The notes beneath the pieces are model-generated. The model was given only the letters and a program-made list of their open reading frames with translations. It was not told where the DNA came from and made no database searches. A stretch of 64,000 bases of DNA from Rhodospirillaceae bacterium (GTDB lineage Bacteria; Pseudomonadota; Alphaproteobacteria; JAEUKQ01): positions 186,001 through 250,000 of the forward strand of contig JADKIX010000010.1 in NCBI GenBank assembly GCA_016722635.1, given 5' to 3'. Position numbers and translations under genes: made by a program. Shown piece by piece: positions 51,026 through 60,881 of this stretch (position 1 is the stretch's first letter; each line of letters begins with the position of its first letter).

Positions 51026-53305
51026 ATGCTTAGTGTTCATCTTGAAAAAACTATTCGCCGTGCTTTTGACTTGTCTATCAAATATGGGCATGAATATACA
51101 ACACTTGAGCATCTTTTATTTTCCTTAACGGATGATCCAGACGCCTTAGCTGTCTTGCAAGCCTGCCAGGTAAATATTGCAAAATTAAAGGCAGATATTA
51201 CCGAATTTATTGAAGATAATTTTGGCGCCATTATGCTCACTGAAACCAAAGAATCAAAGCCAACTATTGCTTTTCAGCGTTCTATCCAACGGGCTGTCTT
51301 GCAAGCAAAATCGGCGGGTAAGCAGGAAATTAGTGGGGCTAATTTGCTAATCGCGATGTTTTCTGAAAAAGAAAGTGCCGCCATTCATTTTCTAGAGCAG
51401 CAGGATATGTCCAGGCTTGATGCGATGCAATTTGTCAGCCACGGAATTGGAAAAAATTCTTCCGCCAGTCCTTTAAAAACGGCTAATCATTTGGAAGGCG
51501 ATATAAGCCCAGACCAAACCGATAAAACAACCAAAAATAACCCGCTGCACACCTATTGTATCAACTTGAATAAGAAAGCCCAAGATGGAAAAATTGATCC
51601 CTTAATTGGCCGGGATGTCGAATTGGAAAGAACGATCCAAATTCTTTGCAGACGAACCAAAAATAATCCCTTATATGTAGGGGATCCAGGGGTTGGTAAG
51701 ACAGCGATGGTGGAAGGCTTGGCTTACAAAATTATCCATCAGCAAGTGCCTGAACCGCTGGCCCAAGCGGTTGTCTATAGTTTAGATTTGGGTGCGTTAA
51801 TTGCCGGGGCAAGGTACCGCGGGGATTTTGAAGAGCGCTTAAAGGCAGTTCTGAATGCTTTGCAAGCGCAACCACATGCTATTTTGTTTATCGATGAAAT
51901 CCATACCATTATTGGGGCAGGGGCGACAGGCGGCGGCACTATGGATGCAGCTAATTTATTAAAACCAGCTTTAGCCAGCGGCCATGTGCGTTGCATTGGG
52001 TCTACCACATTTCGGGAGTTTCGTACCTATTTTGAAAAAGATCGTGCCTTACTGCGCCGCTTTCAAAAAATTGATATCCAGGAACCTTCTTTGGAAGACA
52101 GTGTGAAAATATTGCAGGGAATTAAATCAGCCTACGAGCGCCATCACCAAATTTCCTATACAGACCAAGCGGTCCGTAGTGCAGTGGAATTATCCGTTAA
52201 ACATATCCATGACCGAAAATTACCCGATAAGGCTATTGATGTTTTGGATGAGGCAGGGGCTGCACAACGCCTAATAGCCGTCGATAAACGGAAGAAAATT
52301 ATCGATCTCGCGGATATTGAAAGCATCGTGGCCAAGATTGCTCGTATCCCCGCTTCTTCAGTTTCCAGTAACGATTTACAGATGTTATCAAATATTGAAC
52401 AAAATCTGAAACAAGTGGTCTTCGGCCAAAACCCGGCAATTGAGTTATTAAGCAGCTCAATCAAAATGTCACGGGCAGGTCTTAGGGAGTTAGAAAAGCC
52501 CGTGGGAAGTTATTTGTTCGCAGGACCTACGGGGGTTGGTAAAACGGAATTAGCAAGGCAACTGGCCCGCTTCTTAGGGGTGGAATTATTACGTTTCGAT
52601 ATGTCGGAATATATGGAAAAACATACGGTTTCCCGTCTTTTAGGTGCTCCTCCCGGTTACGTGGGATTTGATCAGGGTGGATTACTGACTGATGCTGTCG
52701 ACCAGCATCCTCATAACGTTTTGTTGTTGGATGAAATGGAGAAAGCCCACCCGGATTTGTTTAATATCCTCCTGCAGGTGATGGATCATGGCAAATTGAC
52801 TGACCATGTAGGAAAATCCATCAGTTTTAGAAACACTATTTTAATTATGACCACCAATGCGGGGGCTGCGGATATGCAAAAGCAAGCGATCGGTTTTGGT
52901 CGGCAACAGCCCTTTGAGCAGGTGCAGGACGCTATCCAGCGAATTTTTTCACCCGAATTTCGTAACCGCTTGGATGCCATTATATCATTCGCCCCATTAT
53001 CTTTAGACGTGATTGAAAAAGTGGTTGATAAATATTTGACCCAATTATCTGCACAATTGATAGAAAAGCGTGTTGCCATCGAATTTACCAAGGCTGTCCG
53101 CCAGTGGTTAGCGGAGGTGGGCTACGATATTGTTTACGGTGCACGGCCTTTAGCAAGGACAATTCAAGAATATATTAAGAAACCATTGGCAGATGAATTG
53201 CTTTTTGGTAGACTTAGCAAAGGCGGCAAAGTAATTGTTGATTTAGAGGGGAAAAAGCCGTCTTTTGCTTATGAAAATAAAAACGAGCCAGTGTATCAGA
53301 TTTAG
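51026..53305 (+). CDS. clpA: ATP-dependent Clp protease ATP-binding subunit ClpA
   Basis: ClpA is the AAA+ unfoldase partner of ClpP. The start at 51026 (MLSVHLEKTI) follows GGAG and the clpS stop; a longer frame from 51002 is not favoured. The N-domain (about 1-140) binds ClpS. Two AAA+ modules have Walker A motifs GDPGVGKT (residues 219-226) and GPTGVGKT. The KQAIGFG tripeptide loop (IGF) contacts ClpP. The length is 759 residues, normal. clpP itself is not in the window. Confidence 0.96.
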   Translation: MLSVHLEKTIRRAFDLSIKYGHEYTTLEHLLFSLTDDPDALAVLQACQVNIAKLKADITEFIEDNFGAIMLTETKESKPTIAFQRSIQRAVLQAKSAGKQEISGANLLIAMFSEKESAAIHFLEQQDMSRLDAMQFVSHGIGKNSSASPLKTANHLEGDISPDQTDKTTKNNPLHTYCINLNKKAQDGKIDPLIGRDVELERTIQILCRRTKNNPLYVGDPGVGKTAMVEGLAYKIIHQQVPEPLAQAVVYSLDLGALIAGARYRGDFEERLKAVLNALQAQPHAILFIDEIHTIIGAGATGGGTMDAANLLKPALASGHVRCIGSTTFREFRTYFEKDRALLRRFQKIDIQEPSLEDSVKILQGIKSAYERHHQISYTDQAVRSAVELSVKHIHDRKLPDKAIDVLDEAGAAQRLIAVDKRKKIIDLADIESIVAKIARIPASSVSSNDLQMLSNIEQNLKQVVFGQNPAIELLSSSIKMSRAGLRELEKPVGSYLFAGPTGVGKTELARQLARFLGVELLRFDMSEYMEKHTVSRLLGAPPGYVGFDQGGLLTDAVDQHPHNVLLLDEMEKAHPDLFNILLQVMDHGKLTDHVGKSISFRNTILIMTTNAGAADMQKQAIGFGRQQPFEQVQDAIQRIFSPEFRNRLDAIISFAPLSLDVIEKVVDKYLTQLSAQLIEKRVAIEFTKAVRQWLAEVGYDIVYGARPLARTIQEYIKKPLADELLFGRLSKGGKVIVDLEGKKPSFAYENKNEPVYQI

Positions 53306-53330
53306 GGATTAAGTTTTTCAGGCGCTCAAA

Positions 53331-54248
53331 ATGATAGGGATGATTTTTAAGGTATCGCATAGAAAAATGGTTGGTAAAAGAATCAGAAATATTTTTTCAA
53401 CGGTAGCAGCCAAAGCTATTTTGGCTGTTTTTCTGTTATTTTGTAGCAATGCAACTATATACGCAGCTGATTTAAATAGTGGCTATCTGGCTTTAAGGCA
53501 GGGCGATTATGACTTGGCAGCCCAAATATTTAAAGAGTTGGCCGATGCTGGGGATGCACAGGCACAACATGAATTGGGTTATCTCTATTCTCTTGGCTTA
53601 GGTGTACCGAAAGATTGGAAAAGAGCCACTGCCCTTTATACGCAAGCAGCTCGGGCAGGATATAGCCCAGCCCAAGCTGCTTTGGCCTATAGCTATAGCT
53701 TTGGCTTAGGTGTTCCTCTTGATAGGCAAAATGCAGAATATTGGAATGAGCAAGCCGCCGCCGCTGGCAATTTTATGGCTATCAACAACCTGGCTTTTGT
53801 TTGGGCGGATTCTGATAGAAATCTCGAAAAAGCTTTGCGAATGATCTCCATGGTATTGGAGGAGGAGCCTAATGAGGCTGCTTATCTTGATACTTATGGG
53901 TGGGTTTTATATAAAATGGGGCGTTATCAAGAGGCCATTTCCCCTGTTTGTCAAGCTGCCCTAAATGAACCCGGCAGCCCAGAAATCCGCCTTCATTTGG
54001 GTGATATTTATTGGCGAAATGGACTGAAAGAGAAGGCAGCCGTTGAATGGCAAAATGCTTTTGAATTGACAAAAACCGGCCAGTTTCTAAGTGAATCCGG
54101 GCAACATTTTGTTGGCGCACTCAAACTTGAAGAATGGAATGCCTTAATTACAAAAAGACTAAAAGAAGGTTTAGAGGGACCAAGTGGTAGTCCAGATGAA
54201 CTACCGCAGGACTTCTTAAAAAGCAATTGTTTGCGCCCAATTTCTTAA
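53331..54248 (+). CDS. Secreted Sel1/TPR repeat protein
   Basis: The 305-residue protein has an N-terminal signal peptide ending in YAAD (about residue 46), starting from Met1 or Met13. Three Sel1-like repeats follow (AQAQHELGYLYSLGLGVPKDWKRA, AQAALAYSYSFGLGVPLDRQNA, and an incomplete third), then TPR-like helices (DTYGWVLYKMGRYQEAI, LHLGDIYWRNGLKEKA). Such proteins scaffold protein complexes in the periplasm; no partner is evident. It lies 25 bp after clpA. A good terminator follows. Confidence 0.78.
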   Translation: MIGMIFKVSHRKMVGKRIRNIFSTVAAKAILAVFLLFCSNATIYAADLNSGYLALRQGDYDLAAQIFKELADAGDAQAQHELGYLYSLGLGVPKDWKRATALYTQAARAGYSPAQAALAYSYSFGLGVPLDRQNAEYWNEQAAAAGNFMAINNLAFVWADSDRNLEKALRMISMVLEEEPNEAAYLDTYGWVLYKMGRYQEAISPVCQAALNEPGSPEIRLHLGDIYWRNGLKEKAAVEWQNAFELTKTGQFLSESGQHFVGALKLEEWNALITKRLKEGLEGPSGSPDELPQDFLKSNCLRPIS

Positions 54249-54328
54249 AGAACGGTTTATAAGGTTATAAACATTGAATGCTGGTAAGGCGATAAGCTAA
54301 TACCTAAATTGGGGATAGCAAGATTATT

Positions 54329-54357
54329 AAAGGCCAGCAAATGCTGGCCTTTTTTTT
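54329..54357 (+). terminator. Rho-independent terminator
   Basis: AAAGGCCAGC (54329-54338) and GCTGGCCTTT pair around AAAT and are followed by a T run. It closes the clpS-clpA-Sel1 unit. Confidence 0.9.
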
Positions 54358-54422
54358 GGGTGGGGTGGGGTTAATAGAAGGGTTTCCGCAACAGTTAGGG
54401 ATTTCAAAATCATTCGGGATAT

Positions 54423-55619
54423 TTAATCGGCATTACTAAACGCTTGAATGCCAGTCTGGGCGCGACCCAAAATCAAAGCATGGATATCATGTGTCCCTTC
54501 ATAGGTATTAACCGCTTCTAAATTGAGCATATGGCGGATGACATGGTATTCATCGGCAATGCCGTTACCGCCGTGCATATCCCGGGCAACCCGGCTGATG
54601 TCTAAAGCTTTGCCACAGGAATTGCGTTTGATTAGGGAAATCATTTCAGGGGTTGCCTTGCCTTCATCTTTTAAACGGCCTACTCTTAGGCAAGCTTGTA
54701 AACCCAGGGTAATTTCTGTTTGCATATTGGCTAACTTTAATTGGATCAGCTGATTGGCCGCTAATGGTCGCCCAAACTGCTTGCGGTCTAAAGTATATTG
54801 CCTGGCCGCATGCCAGCATGCTTCTGCTGCTCCCAATGCTCCCCAACCAATGCCGAAGCGGGCATTGTTTAGACAGCTAAAGGGTCCTTTTAAACCCGTC
54901 ACCAAGGGTAAAAGATGCTCTTTCCCTATCTTCACCCGATCCATCACAATTTGGCCGGTGATCGAACAGCGTAAAGACATCTTCCCTTCGATTTTAGGAG
55001 CGGACAATCCTTTCATGCCTTTTTCTAAAATAAAGCCACGAATTAAGCCTTGAGGATCTTTAGCCCACACAATAAAAACGTCGGCAATTGGGGAATTGGT
55101 AATCCAAGTTTTGCTTCCCGTTAAAATATATCCGTCGCCTGATTTTTCTGCTTTCGCGACCATACTTCCAGGGTCAGATCCATGATCAGGTTCGGTCAAT
55201 CCAAAACAGCCAACTTTTTCACCTGTAGCTAGGGTTGGCAAATATTTTTGTTTTTGTTCTTCGCTGCCAAAAGCATCAATCGGGTACATGACCAAACTGG
55301 ATTGTACGCTCATGGCAGAACGGTATCCTGAATCAACCCGCTCAATTTCCCTGGCAATCAAACCATAACTGACATAATTCGTGCCAGCGCAACCATATCC
55401 CTCAATCGTTGATCCCAAAAGGCCCAAAGATCCTAGTTCGCGCATAATGGCGGGGTCAAATTTCTCGTGCCGGAAACTATCTAAAACCCTGGGCATCAAA
55501 TGCCCTTGGGCATATTGCCTAGCCGTATCCCGGATGAGTTTTTCATCTTCCGCCAATTGTTCTTCTAAAAGCAGGGGATCTTCCCAATTAAAACTGGCAG
55601 CTGCTGGTTGTTTTTGCAT
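54423..55619 (-). CDS. gcdH: Glutaryl-CoA dehydrogenase
   Basis: GcdH oxidatively decarboxylates glutaryl-CoA to crotonyl-CoA in lysine and tryptophan breakdown. The motif TYEGTHDIHALILGRAQTG places the catalytic Glu374. SMSVQSSLVMYPI, the GCFGLTEPDHGSDPGSM flavin/substrate segment and the Arg in the SLRCSITGQI region also support the class over general acyl-CoA dehydrogenases. The 398-residue length is normal. It is a single gene, convergent with the Sel1 protein. The intact Glu contrasts with the DmdC-like protein at 9.7-11.5 kb. Confidence 0.93.
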   Translation of the reverse strand: MQKQPAAASFNWEDPLLLEEQLAEDEKLIRDTARQYAQGHLMPRVLDSFRHEKFDPAIMRELGSLGLLGSTIEGYGCAGTNYVSYGLIAREIERVDSGYRSAMSVQSSLVMYPIDAFGSEEQKQKYLPTLATGEKVGCFGLTEPDHGSDPGSMVAKAEKSGDGYILTGSKTWITNSPIADVFIVWAKDPQGLIRGFILEKGMKGLSAPKIEGKMSLRCSITGQIVMDRVKIGKEHLLPLVTGLKGPFSCLNNARFGIGWGALGAAEACWHAARQYTLDRKQFGRPLAANQLIQLKLANMQTEITLGLQACLRVGRLKDEGKATPEMISLIKRNSCGKALDISRVARDMHGGNGIADEYHVIRHMLNLEAVNTYEGTHDIHALILGRAQTGIQAFSNAD

Positions 55620-55704
55620 GTGATACTCCCCGCGTAAAAATGACTATGTGTAAGGTTTAAAATTATTCTTAAAGAAATATAGGAAAATGGTTCCAATTAT
55701 GAAA

Positions 55705-56097
55705 TTATCGGACAAAGGTCTTAATCTTATCGCGCAATAAAGGGATAATTCTTGTTATATCCCCATCTGCTTCAATAGCAATAGAAATATGGGCTGATTC
55801 AGCTATCGGGGTAACAAATTGAAAAAAATTACCGTATCTTACCAAAACATATTCGAAGCCACCACAATCCAATGCTCCTCGCTGAGTGAGGATCTTCATG
55901 AGGGTAGGATTTACAAAAAGCTCTTCGTACAAATCAGAAATGCTGCCCGATGGTTGCAGCAGGTCTTGGCGTTGATGGGACAGCACTTTTATACCATCAC
56001 ATACGGCAACATAGCGGATCTCCAGCCCTACGGCCAATATTTGGTGGATCAGTGCTTCTGTTTTTTTTGGATCAATCTGTTGGGTTTTCTTAATCAT
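55705..56097 (-). CDS. 130-residue protein of unknown function, roadblock-like fold possible
   Basis: The protein has an N-terminal helix, a strand-turn-strand with IRYVAVCDGIKVL, a helical middle (SDLYEELFVNPTLMKIL) and a closing strand-helix (ISIAIEADGDITRIIPLLRDKI). The order helix-strand-strand-helix-strand-strand-strand-helix fits roadblock/LC7 folds. It also recalls the pattern of short DUF6659-type proteins of archaea, from memory. No motif with a known catalytic role is present. It stands alone between gcdH and the liv operon, with no close neighbour to suggest a job. Confidence 0.55.
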   Translation of the reverse strand: MIKKTQQIDPKKTEALIHQILAVGLEIRYVAVCDGIKVLSHQRQDLLQPSGSISDLYEELFVNPTLMKILTQRGALDCGGFEYVLVRYGNFFQFVTPIAESAHISIAIEADGDITRIIPLLRDKIKTFVR

Positions 56098-56323
56098 CAG
56101 CCAAAAATATCCCCTTTGCGATTAAAACGTCTATCAACATTCAATTTCTCCTTCCCGCAAAAATAGCCTTGCCATATTTATTGTGTTCGTAATAGGTTAA
56201 AATAATTAATTTTAAAAATAAAGAAATTGCAGCAAAAGTAATATCAAAATAATAAAAACCAATACATGAAATGACTTATAAGATTTGGCGGCTTTGCATA
56301 TATGCAAGAAATGGCAAGAAGTA

Positions 56324-57238
56324 ATGGGATATTTTATCGAACAATTGATTAATGGCCTTAGCCTTGGCTCGGTATATGGACTAATTGCAATCGGTTATAC
56401 CATGGTTTACGGCATTATTGGCATGGTTAATTTTGCCCATGGCGAAGTTTTTATGATTGGGGCTTTCCATGCCCTTATCACCTATTTACTGTTACAAACA
56501 TTGGGTGTTGCGATACTGCCTGTGGCTATTATTATTGTTTTGGTGGTTTCCGTTACATTGACCGCAACTTACGGCTGGGCGATTGAAAGGATTGCTTATC
56601 GCCCGTTGCGCGGCTCCTTTCGCCTGGCACCTTTGATTTCCGCGATCGGCATGTCAGTTTTTTTACAAAATTATGTTCAATTATTGCAAGGGGCTAGGCC
56701 AAAATCCATCCCGCCCGTCATCCAAGGCAGTTTGCATTTGTTTGAAGGGGAGGATTTTTCTATTTCCATCAGTTATTTAAGGCTGTTTATTATTATCGCC
56801 ACCGTGATCTTGATGATTTTTTTCACGTTGTTGATTACCAAGACTTCCCTTGGCCGTTCCCAACGGGCCTGTGAACAAGATATGAAGATGGCGGCGTTAC
56901 TCGGTGTTAATGTCGACCGCGTTATCTCCATCACTTTTATTATTGGCGCATCTTTAGCGGCCATAGCCGGGTTGATGTTCATGTTTTTTTATGGCGTGGT
57001 TGACTTTTATATGGGATTCATTGCTGGCGTCAAAGCCTTTAGCGCGGCAGTCTTGGGCGGTATCGGCTCCCTGCCGGGGGCTATGCTGGGCGGCTTGTTG
57101 TTAGGGGTCATTGAGTCTTTGTTTTCGGGATATTTTTCCGTTGAATATAAAGATTTGGCAGCTTTTAGTGTGTTGGTACTGGTATTGATTTTCCGGCCCA
57201 CTGGGTTACTGGGCAGGCCTGAGGTTGAGAAGGTGTAA
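56324..57238 (+). CDS. livH: Branched-chain amino-acid ABC transporter permease LivH
   Basis: LivH is one of two membrane subunits of the high-affinity leucine/isoleucine/valine importer. The N-terminus MGYFIEQLINGLSLGSVYGL starts at 56324; a longer frame from 56285 adds an unlikely extension. MVNFAHGEVFMIGAF and KAFSAAVLGGIGSLPGAMLGG are LivH signatures. Eight membrane segments fit the 304-residue length. It is followed by livM after 1 bp. It heads the operon livHMGF. Confidence 0.94.
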   Translation: MGYFIEQLINGLSLGSVYGLIAIGYTMVYGIIGMVNFAHGEVFMIGAFHALITYLLLQTLGVAILPVAIIIVLVVSVTLTATYGWAIERIAYRPLRGSFRLAPLISAIGMSVFLQNYVQLLQGARPKSIPPVIQGSLHLFEGEDFSISISYLRLFIIIATVILMIFFTLLITKTSLGRSQRACEQDMKMAALLGVNVDRVISITFIIGASLAAIAGLMFMFFYGVVDFYMGFIAGVKAFSAAVLGGIGSLPGAMLGGLLLGVIESLFSGYFSVEYKDLAAFSVLVLVLIFRPTGLLGRPEVEKV

Positions 57239-57239
57239 C

Positions 57240-58739
57240 ATGGATACAACGCTTCCAAAGCCATCTTCCCCATCCCCTATTGCCAAAATTTTGGGTGATT
57301 CAGCTATCATGTCATTGGTAGGGGGAATACTCGGATTTTTACTAATAGGGTTTAAAACGGAGGCGCGGGGGATCAACCTTGAACTAGATTGGCGTTTATC
57401 CCAAGTTTTAGCGCTGGTGGTTTTTGTGTTTGTTGGCCGTCTTTGTCTGGGCCTGCGGCAATTTCATTATCGCTTGCCAGCTATCTTCTTGGCTGGGGTA
57501 GTCAGCGTTTATTTTGTCATGGGCCTTTTACTAAGGGAGATGTATGGCTTTTCCGACCTACCATTACCCTATATTGATAATAAATTGAATTGGATGACAG
57601 CGGCCATTTATATGGGATTAGTTATTTATTTGGCTGCAACGTATAACTCGAAAAAGTCGGCACGGGAGAAGAAAATTGTTCTGCCTACTTCTCCCCCCAA
57701 GATTTATTTATCACCCATTTTCCGCTGGATGATAGCTATCGCTGTTCTTTTTATCCTGATTTCTCTGCCTTTTTTGTCGGTTATTGACCGACGTTACCTT
57801 AATATTCTAACCCAAGTTCTCTTATATGTGGTGTTAGCTTGGGGTTTGAATATTGTCGTTGGGTTGGCAGGGTTATTGGATTTGGGGTATGTCGCTTTTT
57901 ATGCGGTGGGTGCCTATAGTTATGCCCTTTTATCGCAATATTACGGCTTTAGTTTCTGGCTTTGCCTGCCATTGGCGGGGCTACTAGCGGGCGGTTTTGG
58001 GGTGATGTTAGGGTTTCCTGTTTTGCGGTTGCGGGGAGATTATTTAGCAATTGTCACGTTAGGTTTTGGTGAGATTATCCGTATGATTCTTGTAAATTGG
58101 TATCAATTTACAGGGGGGCCGAACGGACTTAATCAAATCCCCAAACCATCATTGCTCGGTTATGTTTTTGAAGAACCGAACGGCCAAGGAAACACCGTAT
58201 CTGAATGGTTGGGGCTATCTTACAGCAGTGAGCATTTTTACATATTTATGTATTTATTGATTTTAGGTATTGCTATGTTCGTGTTGTGGTTTGTCAAAAA
58301 ATTGCGCCGGCTTCCGATCGGCCGGGCATGGGAAGCCTTGCGGGAGGATGAAATTGCCTGTCGGGCGCTAGGGTTAAATCCTACCAATGTAAAATTGGCA
58401 GCCTTTGCCACCGGTGCAATGATTGCGGGTGTCGCGGGGTGTTTTTTTGCCGCTTACCAAGGTTTTATTAGCCCTGAAAGTTTTACTTTTATGGAATCTG
58501 TTACTATTTTGGCAATTGTAGTATTAGGGGGGATGGGCAATCAATTGGGGATCGTCTTGGCAACCGTTATTTTAATTTTTATGCTTGAATTTCGTGATTT
58601 GGAACAGTTCCGCATGCTGGCATTGGGCGGATTGGAAGTTTTTATTATGATTTGGCGCCCCCGCGGGCTTATTTCCCGGCGGTATCCGACGATTTTTCGT
58701 CGTTTTGCCAGCCCTCCTTTTTCGTTGAATGCCAGATGA
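57240..58739 (+). CDS. livM: Branched-chain amino-acid ABC transporter permease LivM
   Basis: LivM pairs with LivH. The start is ATG at 57240, with a purine-rich GAGAAGG upstream; a TTG at 57225 is an alternative. The C-terminal 330 residues carry the conserved GLAGLLDLGYVAFYAVGAY, GDYLAIVTLGFGEIIR and EDEIACRALGLNPTNVKL motifs, and the C-terminal VVLGGMGNQLG. About 150 N-terminal residues with four extra membrane segments make it 499 residues, as is common in proteobacteria. The stop overlaps livG. Confidence 0.94.
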   Translation: MDTTLPKPSSPSPIAKILGDSAIMSLVGGILGFLLIGFKTEARGINLELDWRLSQVLALVVFVFVGRLCLGLRQFHYRLPAIFLAGVVSVYFVMGLLLREMYGFSDLPLPYIDNKLNWMTAAIYMGLVIYLAATYNSKKSAREKKIVLPTSPPKIYLSPIFRWMIAIAVLFILISLPFLSVIDRRYLNILTQVLLYVVLAWGLNIVVGLAGLLDLGYVAFYAVGAYSYALLSQYYGFSFWLCLPLAGLLAGGFGVMLGFPVLRLRGDYLAIVTLGFGEIIRMILVNWYQFTGGPNGLNQIPKPSLLGYVFEEPNGQGNTVSEWLGLSYSSEHFYIFMYLLILGIAMFVLWFVKKLRRLPIGRAWEALREDEIACRALGLNPTNVKLAAFATGAMIAGVAGCFFAAYQGFISPESFTFMESVTILAIVVLGGMGNQLGIVLATVILIFMLEFRDLEQFRMLALGGLEVFIMIWRPRGLISRRYPTIFRRFASPPFSLNAR

Positions 58740-59608
58740 TGAATACAAAAACACCCATCCTGGATGTTGAACATTTAACGATGCGGTTTGGCGGGTTGAC
58801 CGCCATCGACGATGTTTCCTTAACTGCTGTTAAGGGGGAGATCACTGCCATTATTGGGCCTAATGGAGCGGGGAAAACCACCCTTTTTAATTGCCTAACC
58901 GGTTTTTATAAACCGACAATTGGTCGATTAAGCTTACATCAACCAGCAAAAACCTTTCTTTTGGAGCGGATGGAAGGTTTTAAAATTGCGCGAATAGCTA
59001 AGGTCATCCGTACCTTTCAAAATATTCGCCTATTCCCAGCGATGACCTTACTTGAAAATATGATGGTTTCGCAACATACAGCTTTAATGAAAGCTTCCGG
59101 CTTTAGTTTATTGGCGCTTCTATCCAGTTCGAATGCGTTGAAAGACAAAAATGGTTTTTATCAAAAATGGCAAGATTTTCTTAAACTTTCCTTCTATGTT
59201 AACAAAGAATGTCAGGCAATTGATAAATGTTGTTTTTGGTTAAATCAGGTTGGATTGCTTGAAAGGGCAGATGAGCCAGCTTCTTCCTTGCCGTATGGTG
59301 CGCAGCGGCGTTTGGAAATTGCCCGTGCCATGTGCGCGGATCCAACCTTGTTATGTTTGGATGAACCGGCAGCCGGACTGAATCCTAAAGAATCCGCTGA
59401 ATTAAATAATTTGTTGCTTGAAATTAAGAATAATCATGCGACCAGTATTTTGTTGATAGAACATGATATGAGTGTGGTGATGAAAATTTCTGATCACCTG
59501 GTCGTTTTGAACTATGGAAAAAAAATTGCTGAAGGAACGCCTGAAGATATTCAAAAAAATCCCACCGTTATTGAAGCTTACCTTGGACATACTTTAAATG
59601 ATCAATGA
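58739..59608 (+). CDS. livG: Branched-chain amino-acid ABC transporter ATPase LivG
   Basis: LivG is one of the two ATPases. Walker A is GPNGAGKTTL, the ABC signature region is LPYGAQRRLEIARAM, Walker B is LLCLDEPAAGLN and the H-loop is LIEHDMSVV. A long insertion (about residues 95-165) between Walker A and the signature is typical of LivG. The start used at 58739 shares a base with the livM stop (TGATG); ATG at 58736 is equally possible. The 289-residue length is normal. Confidence 0.94.
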   Translation: MNTKTPILDVEHLTMRFGGLTAIDDVSLTAVKGEITAIIGPNGAGKTTLFNCLTGFYKPTIGRLSLHQPAKTFLLERMEGFKIARIAKVIRTFQNIRLFPAMTLLENMMVSQHTALMKASGFSLLALLSSSNALKDKNGFYQKWQDFLKLSFYVNKECQAIDKCCFWLNQVGLLERADEPASSLPYGAQRRLEIARAMCADPTLLCLDEPAAGLNPKESAELNNLLLEIKNNHATSILLIEHDMSVVMKISDHLVVLNYGKKIAEGTPEDIQKNPTVIEAYLGHTLNDQ

Positions 59609-59625
59609 CCTTAATGTAATAATTG

Positions 59626-60369
59626 ATGAAAATGACTGAAACCAGCAACCCGGAACCACAAAATATTTTAGAATTAAAAGCTGTCCATAGTTTTTATGGC
59701 CATGTGGAAGCATTGCGTGGGGTCAATTTGCAGGTCAAGGCAGGGGAAATAGTGTCGCTGATTGGGGCAAATGGGGCTGGAAAAACAACCTTGTTAATGA
59801 CTATTTGTGGAAAACCCAAACCCCAACAGGGAGACGTTTTATTTCTTAATCGATCGATCGTTTCTTTGCCGACCCACCAGATTATGCGCTTAGGTATTGC
59901 CCATTGTCCGGAAGGACGCCATATCTTCCCAAAAATGACGGTGATGGAAAACTTACAAATGGGGGTGACAAATATCTCCAAAGATTTTTTTGAAAAAGAT
60001 TTACAAAAGATTTTTGACCTGTTCCCTATTTTATACAATCGCCGCCGCCAGCGCGGGGGGACTTTATCGGGTGGGGAACAGCAAATGTTGGCGATCGCCC
60101 GTGCTATCATGAGCCGTCCGAAATTGTTGTTATTGGATGAACCTTCTTTAGGGTTAGCCCCGATTATTGTGCAAAAGATTTTTGAGATTATTCGTCAACT
60201 GAATCAGGAATTTAAAATGACCATTTTGTTGGTCGAACAAAATGCCTATCATGCTTTGAAATTGGCGCATCGGGGCTATGTATTGGCGAATGGGCAAATT
60301 GTTATTCAAGGAACGGGTCAGGAATTATTGAATAATCCTGATATTAATAAAGCTTACCTCGGCGGCTAA
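59626..60369 (+). CDS. livF: Branched-chain amino-acid ABC transporter ATPase LivF
   Basis: LivF is the second ATPase. Walker A is GANGAGKTTLL, the signature is GTLSGGEQQMLAIARA, Walker B is LLLLDEPSLGLAP and the H-loop is LVEQNAYHAL. AHCPEGRHIFPKMTVMENL is characteristic of the subfamily. ATG codons at 59626 and 59632 are both possible starts. It is 17 bp after livG. The length of about 247 residues is normal. Confidence 0.94.
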   Translation: MKMTETSNPEPQNILELKAVHSFYGHVEALRGVNLQVKAGEIVSLIGANGAGKTTLLMTICGKPKPQQGDVLFLNRSIVSLPTHQIMRLGIAHCPEGRHIFPKMTVMENLQMGVTNISKDFFEKDLQKIFDLFPILYNRRRQRGGTLSGGEQQMLAIARAIMSRPKLLLLDEPSLGLAPIIVQKIFEIIRQLNQEFKMTILLVEQNAYHALKLAHRGYVLANGQIVIQGTGQELLNNPDINKAYLGG

Positions 60370-60400
60370 AGCTATAAAAATACAAGGACCAAGTAGAAAT

Positions 60401-60754
60401 ATGGAAGAGCTTCTCATAAAATTTGATTTGGCATTGCCAGAATTTTTAGGGGTTACTGTTTTTCTGTTTGGTTTTGCCGCTTATGCGACCGGCCAAGCGG
60501 TGGCAGGTAAATGGCAGCCTTGGTGGTATTGTATAGGATATTCCGCCTTGCTCGGATTATTTGATCGTTTTATGCACTATGCTCTCTTTGCAGGGGTGTT
60601 GGATAGTTATGCCGCCTATATAGTAGATACGCTGGTTATTTTTCTGATATCTTTAGGGTCTTACCGGCTGACCAAGGTATATAAGATGATCCATCAATAC
60701 CCTTGGTTATATCAACGTACTTTTATATTTTTCTGGCAAAACAAAGCAAATTGA
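60401..60754 (+). CDS. Small membrane protein associated with the liv operon (DUF6867-like)
   Basis: The 117-residue protein has three membrane helices and ends in YPWLYQRTFIFFWQ. Its size, the QPWWYCIGYSALLG pattern and its position directly after livF match the DUF6867 family linked to alphaproteobacterial liv operons, from memory. Function is unknown; a role in assembly or regulation of LivHM is a guess. It precedes the two binding-protein genes by 127 bp. Confidence 0.75.
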   Translation: MEELLIKFDLALPEFLGVTVFLFGFAAYATGQAVAGKWQPWWYCIGYSALLGLFDRFMHYALFAGVLDSYAAYIVDTLVIFLISLGSYRLTKVYKMIHQYPWLYQRTFIFFWQNKAN

Positions 60755-60881
60755 TTGGTCGGCGTTTTAAATAAAATATAATAAAGTTACAATATAAATC
60801 GAATTATTGCATTGATTACCTTATAATGAGGGCTAATACTAATAATATTATTATCGGAATCATTTAAATCTGGAGAAAAAA

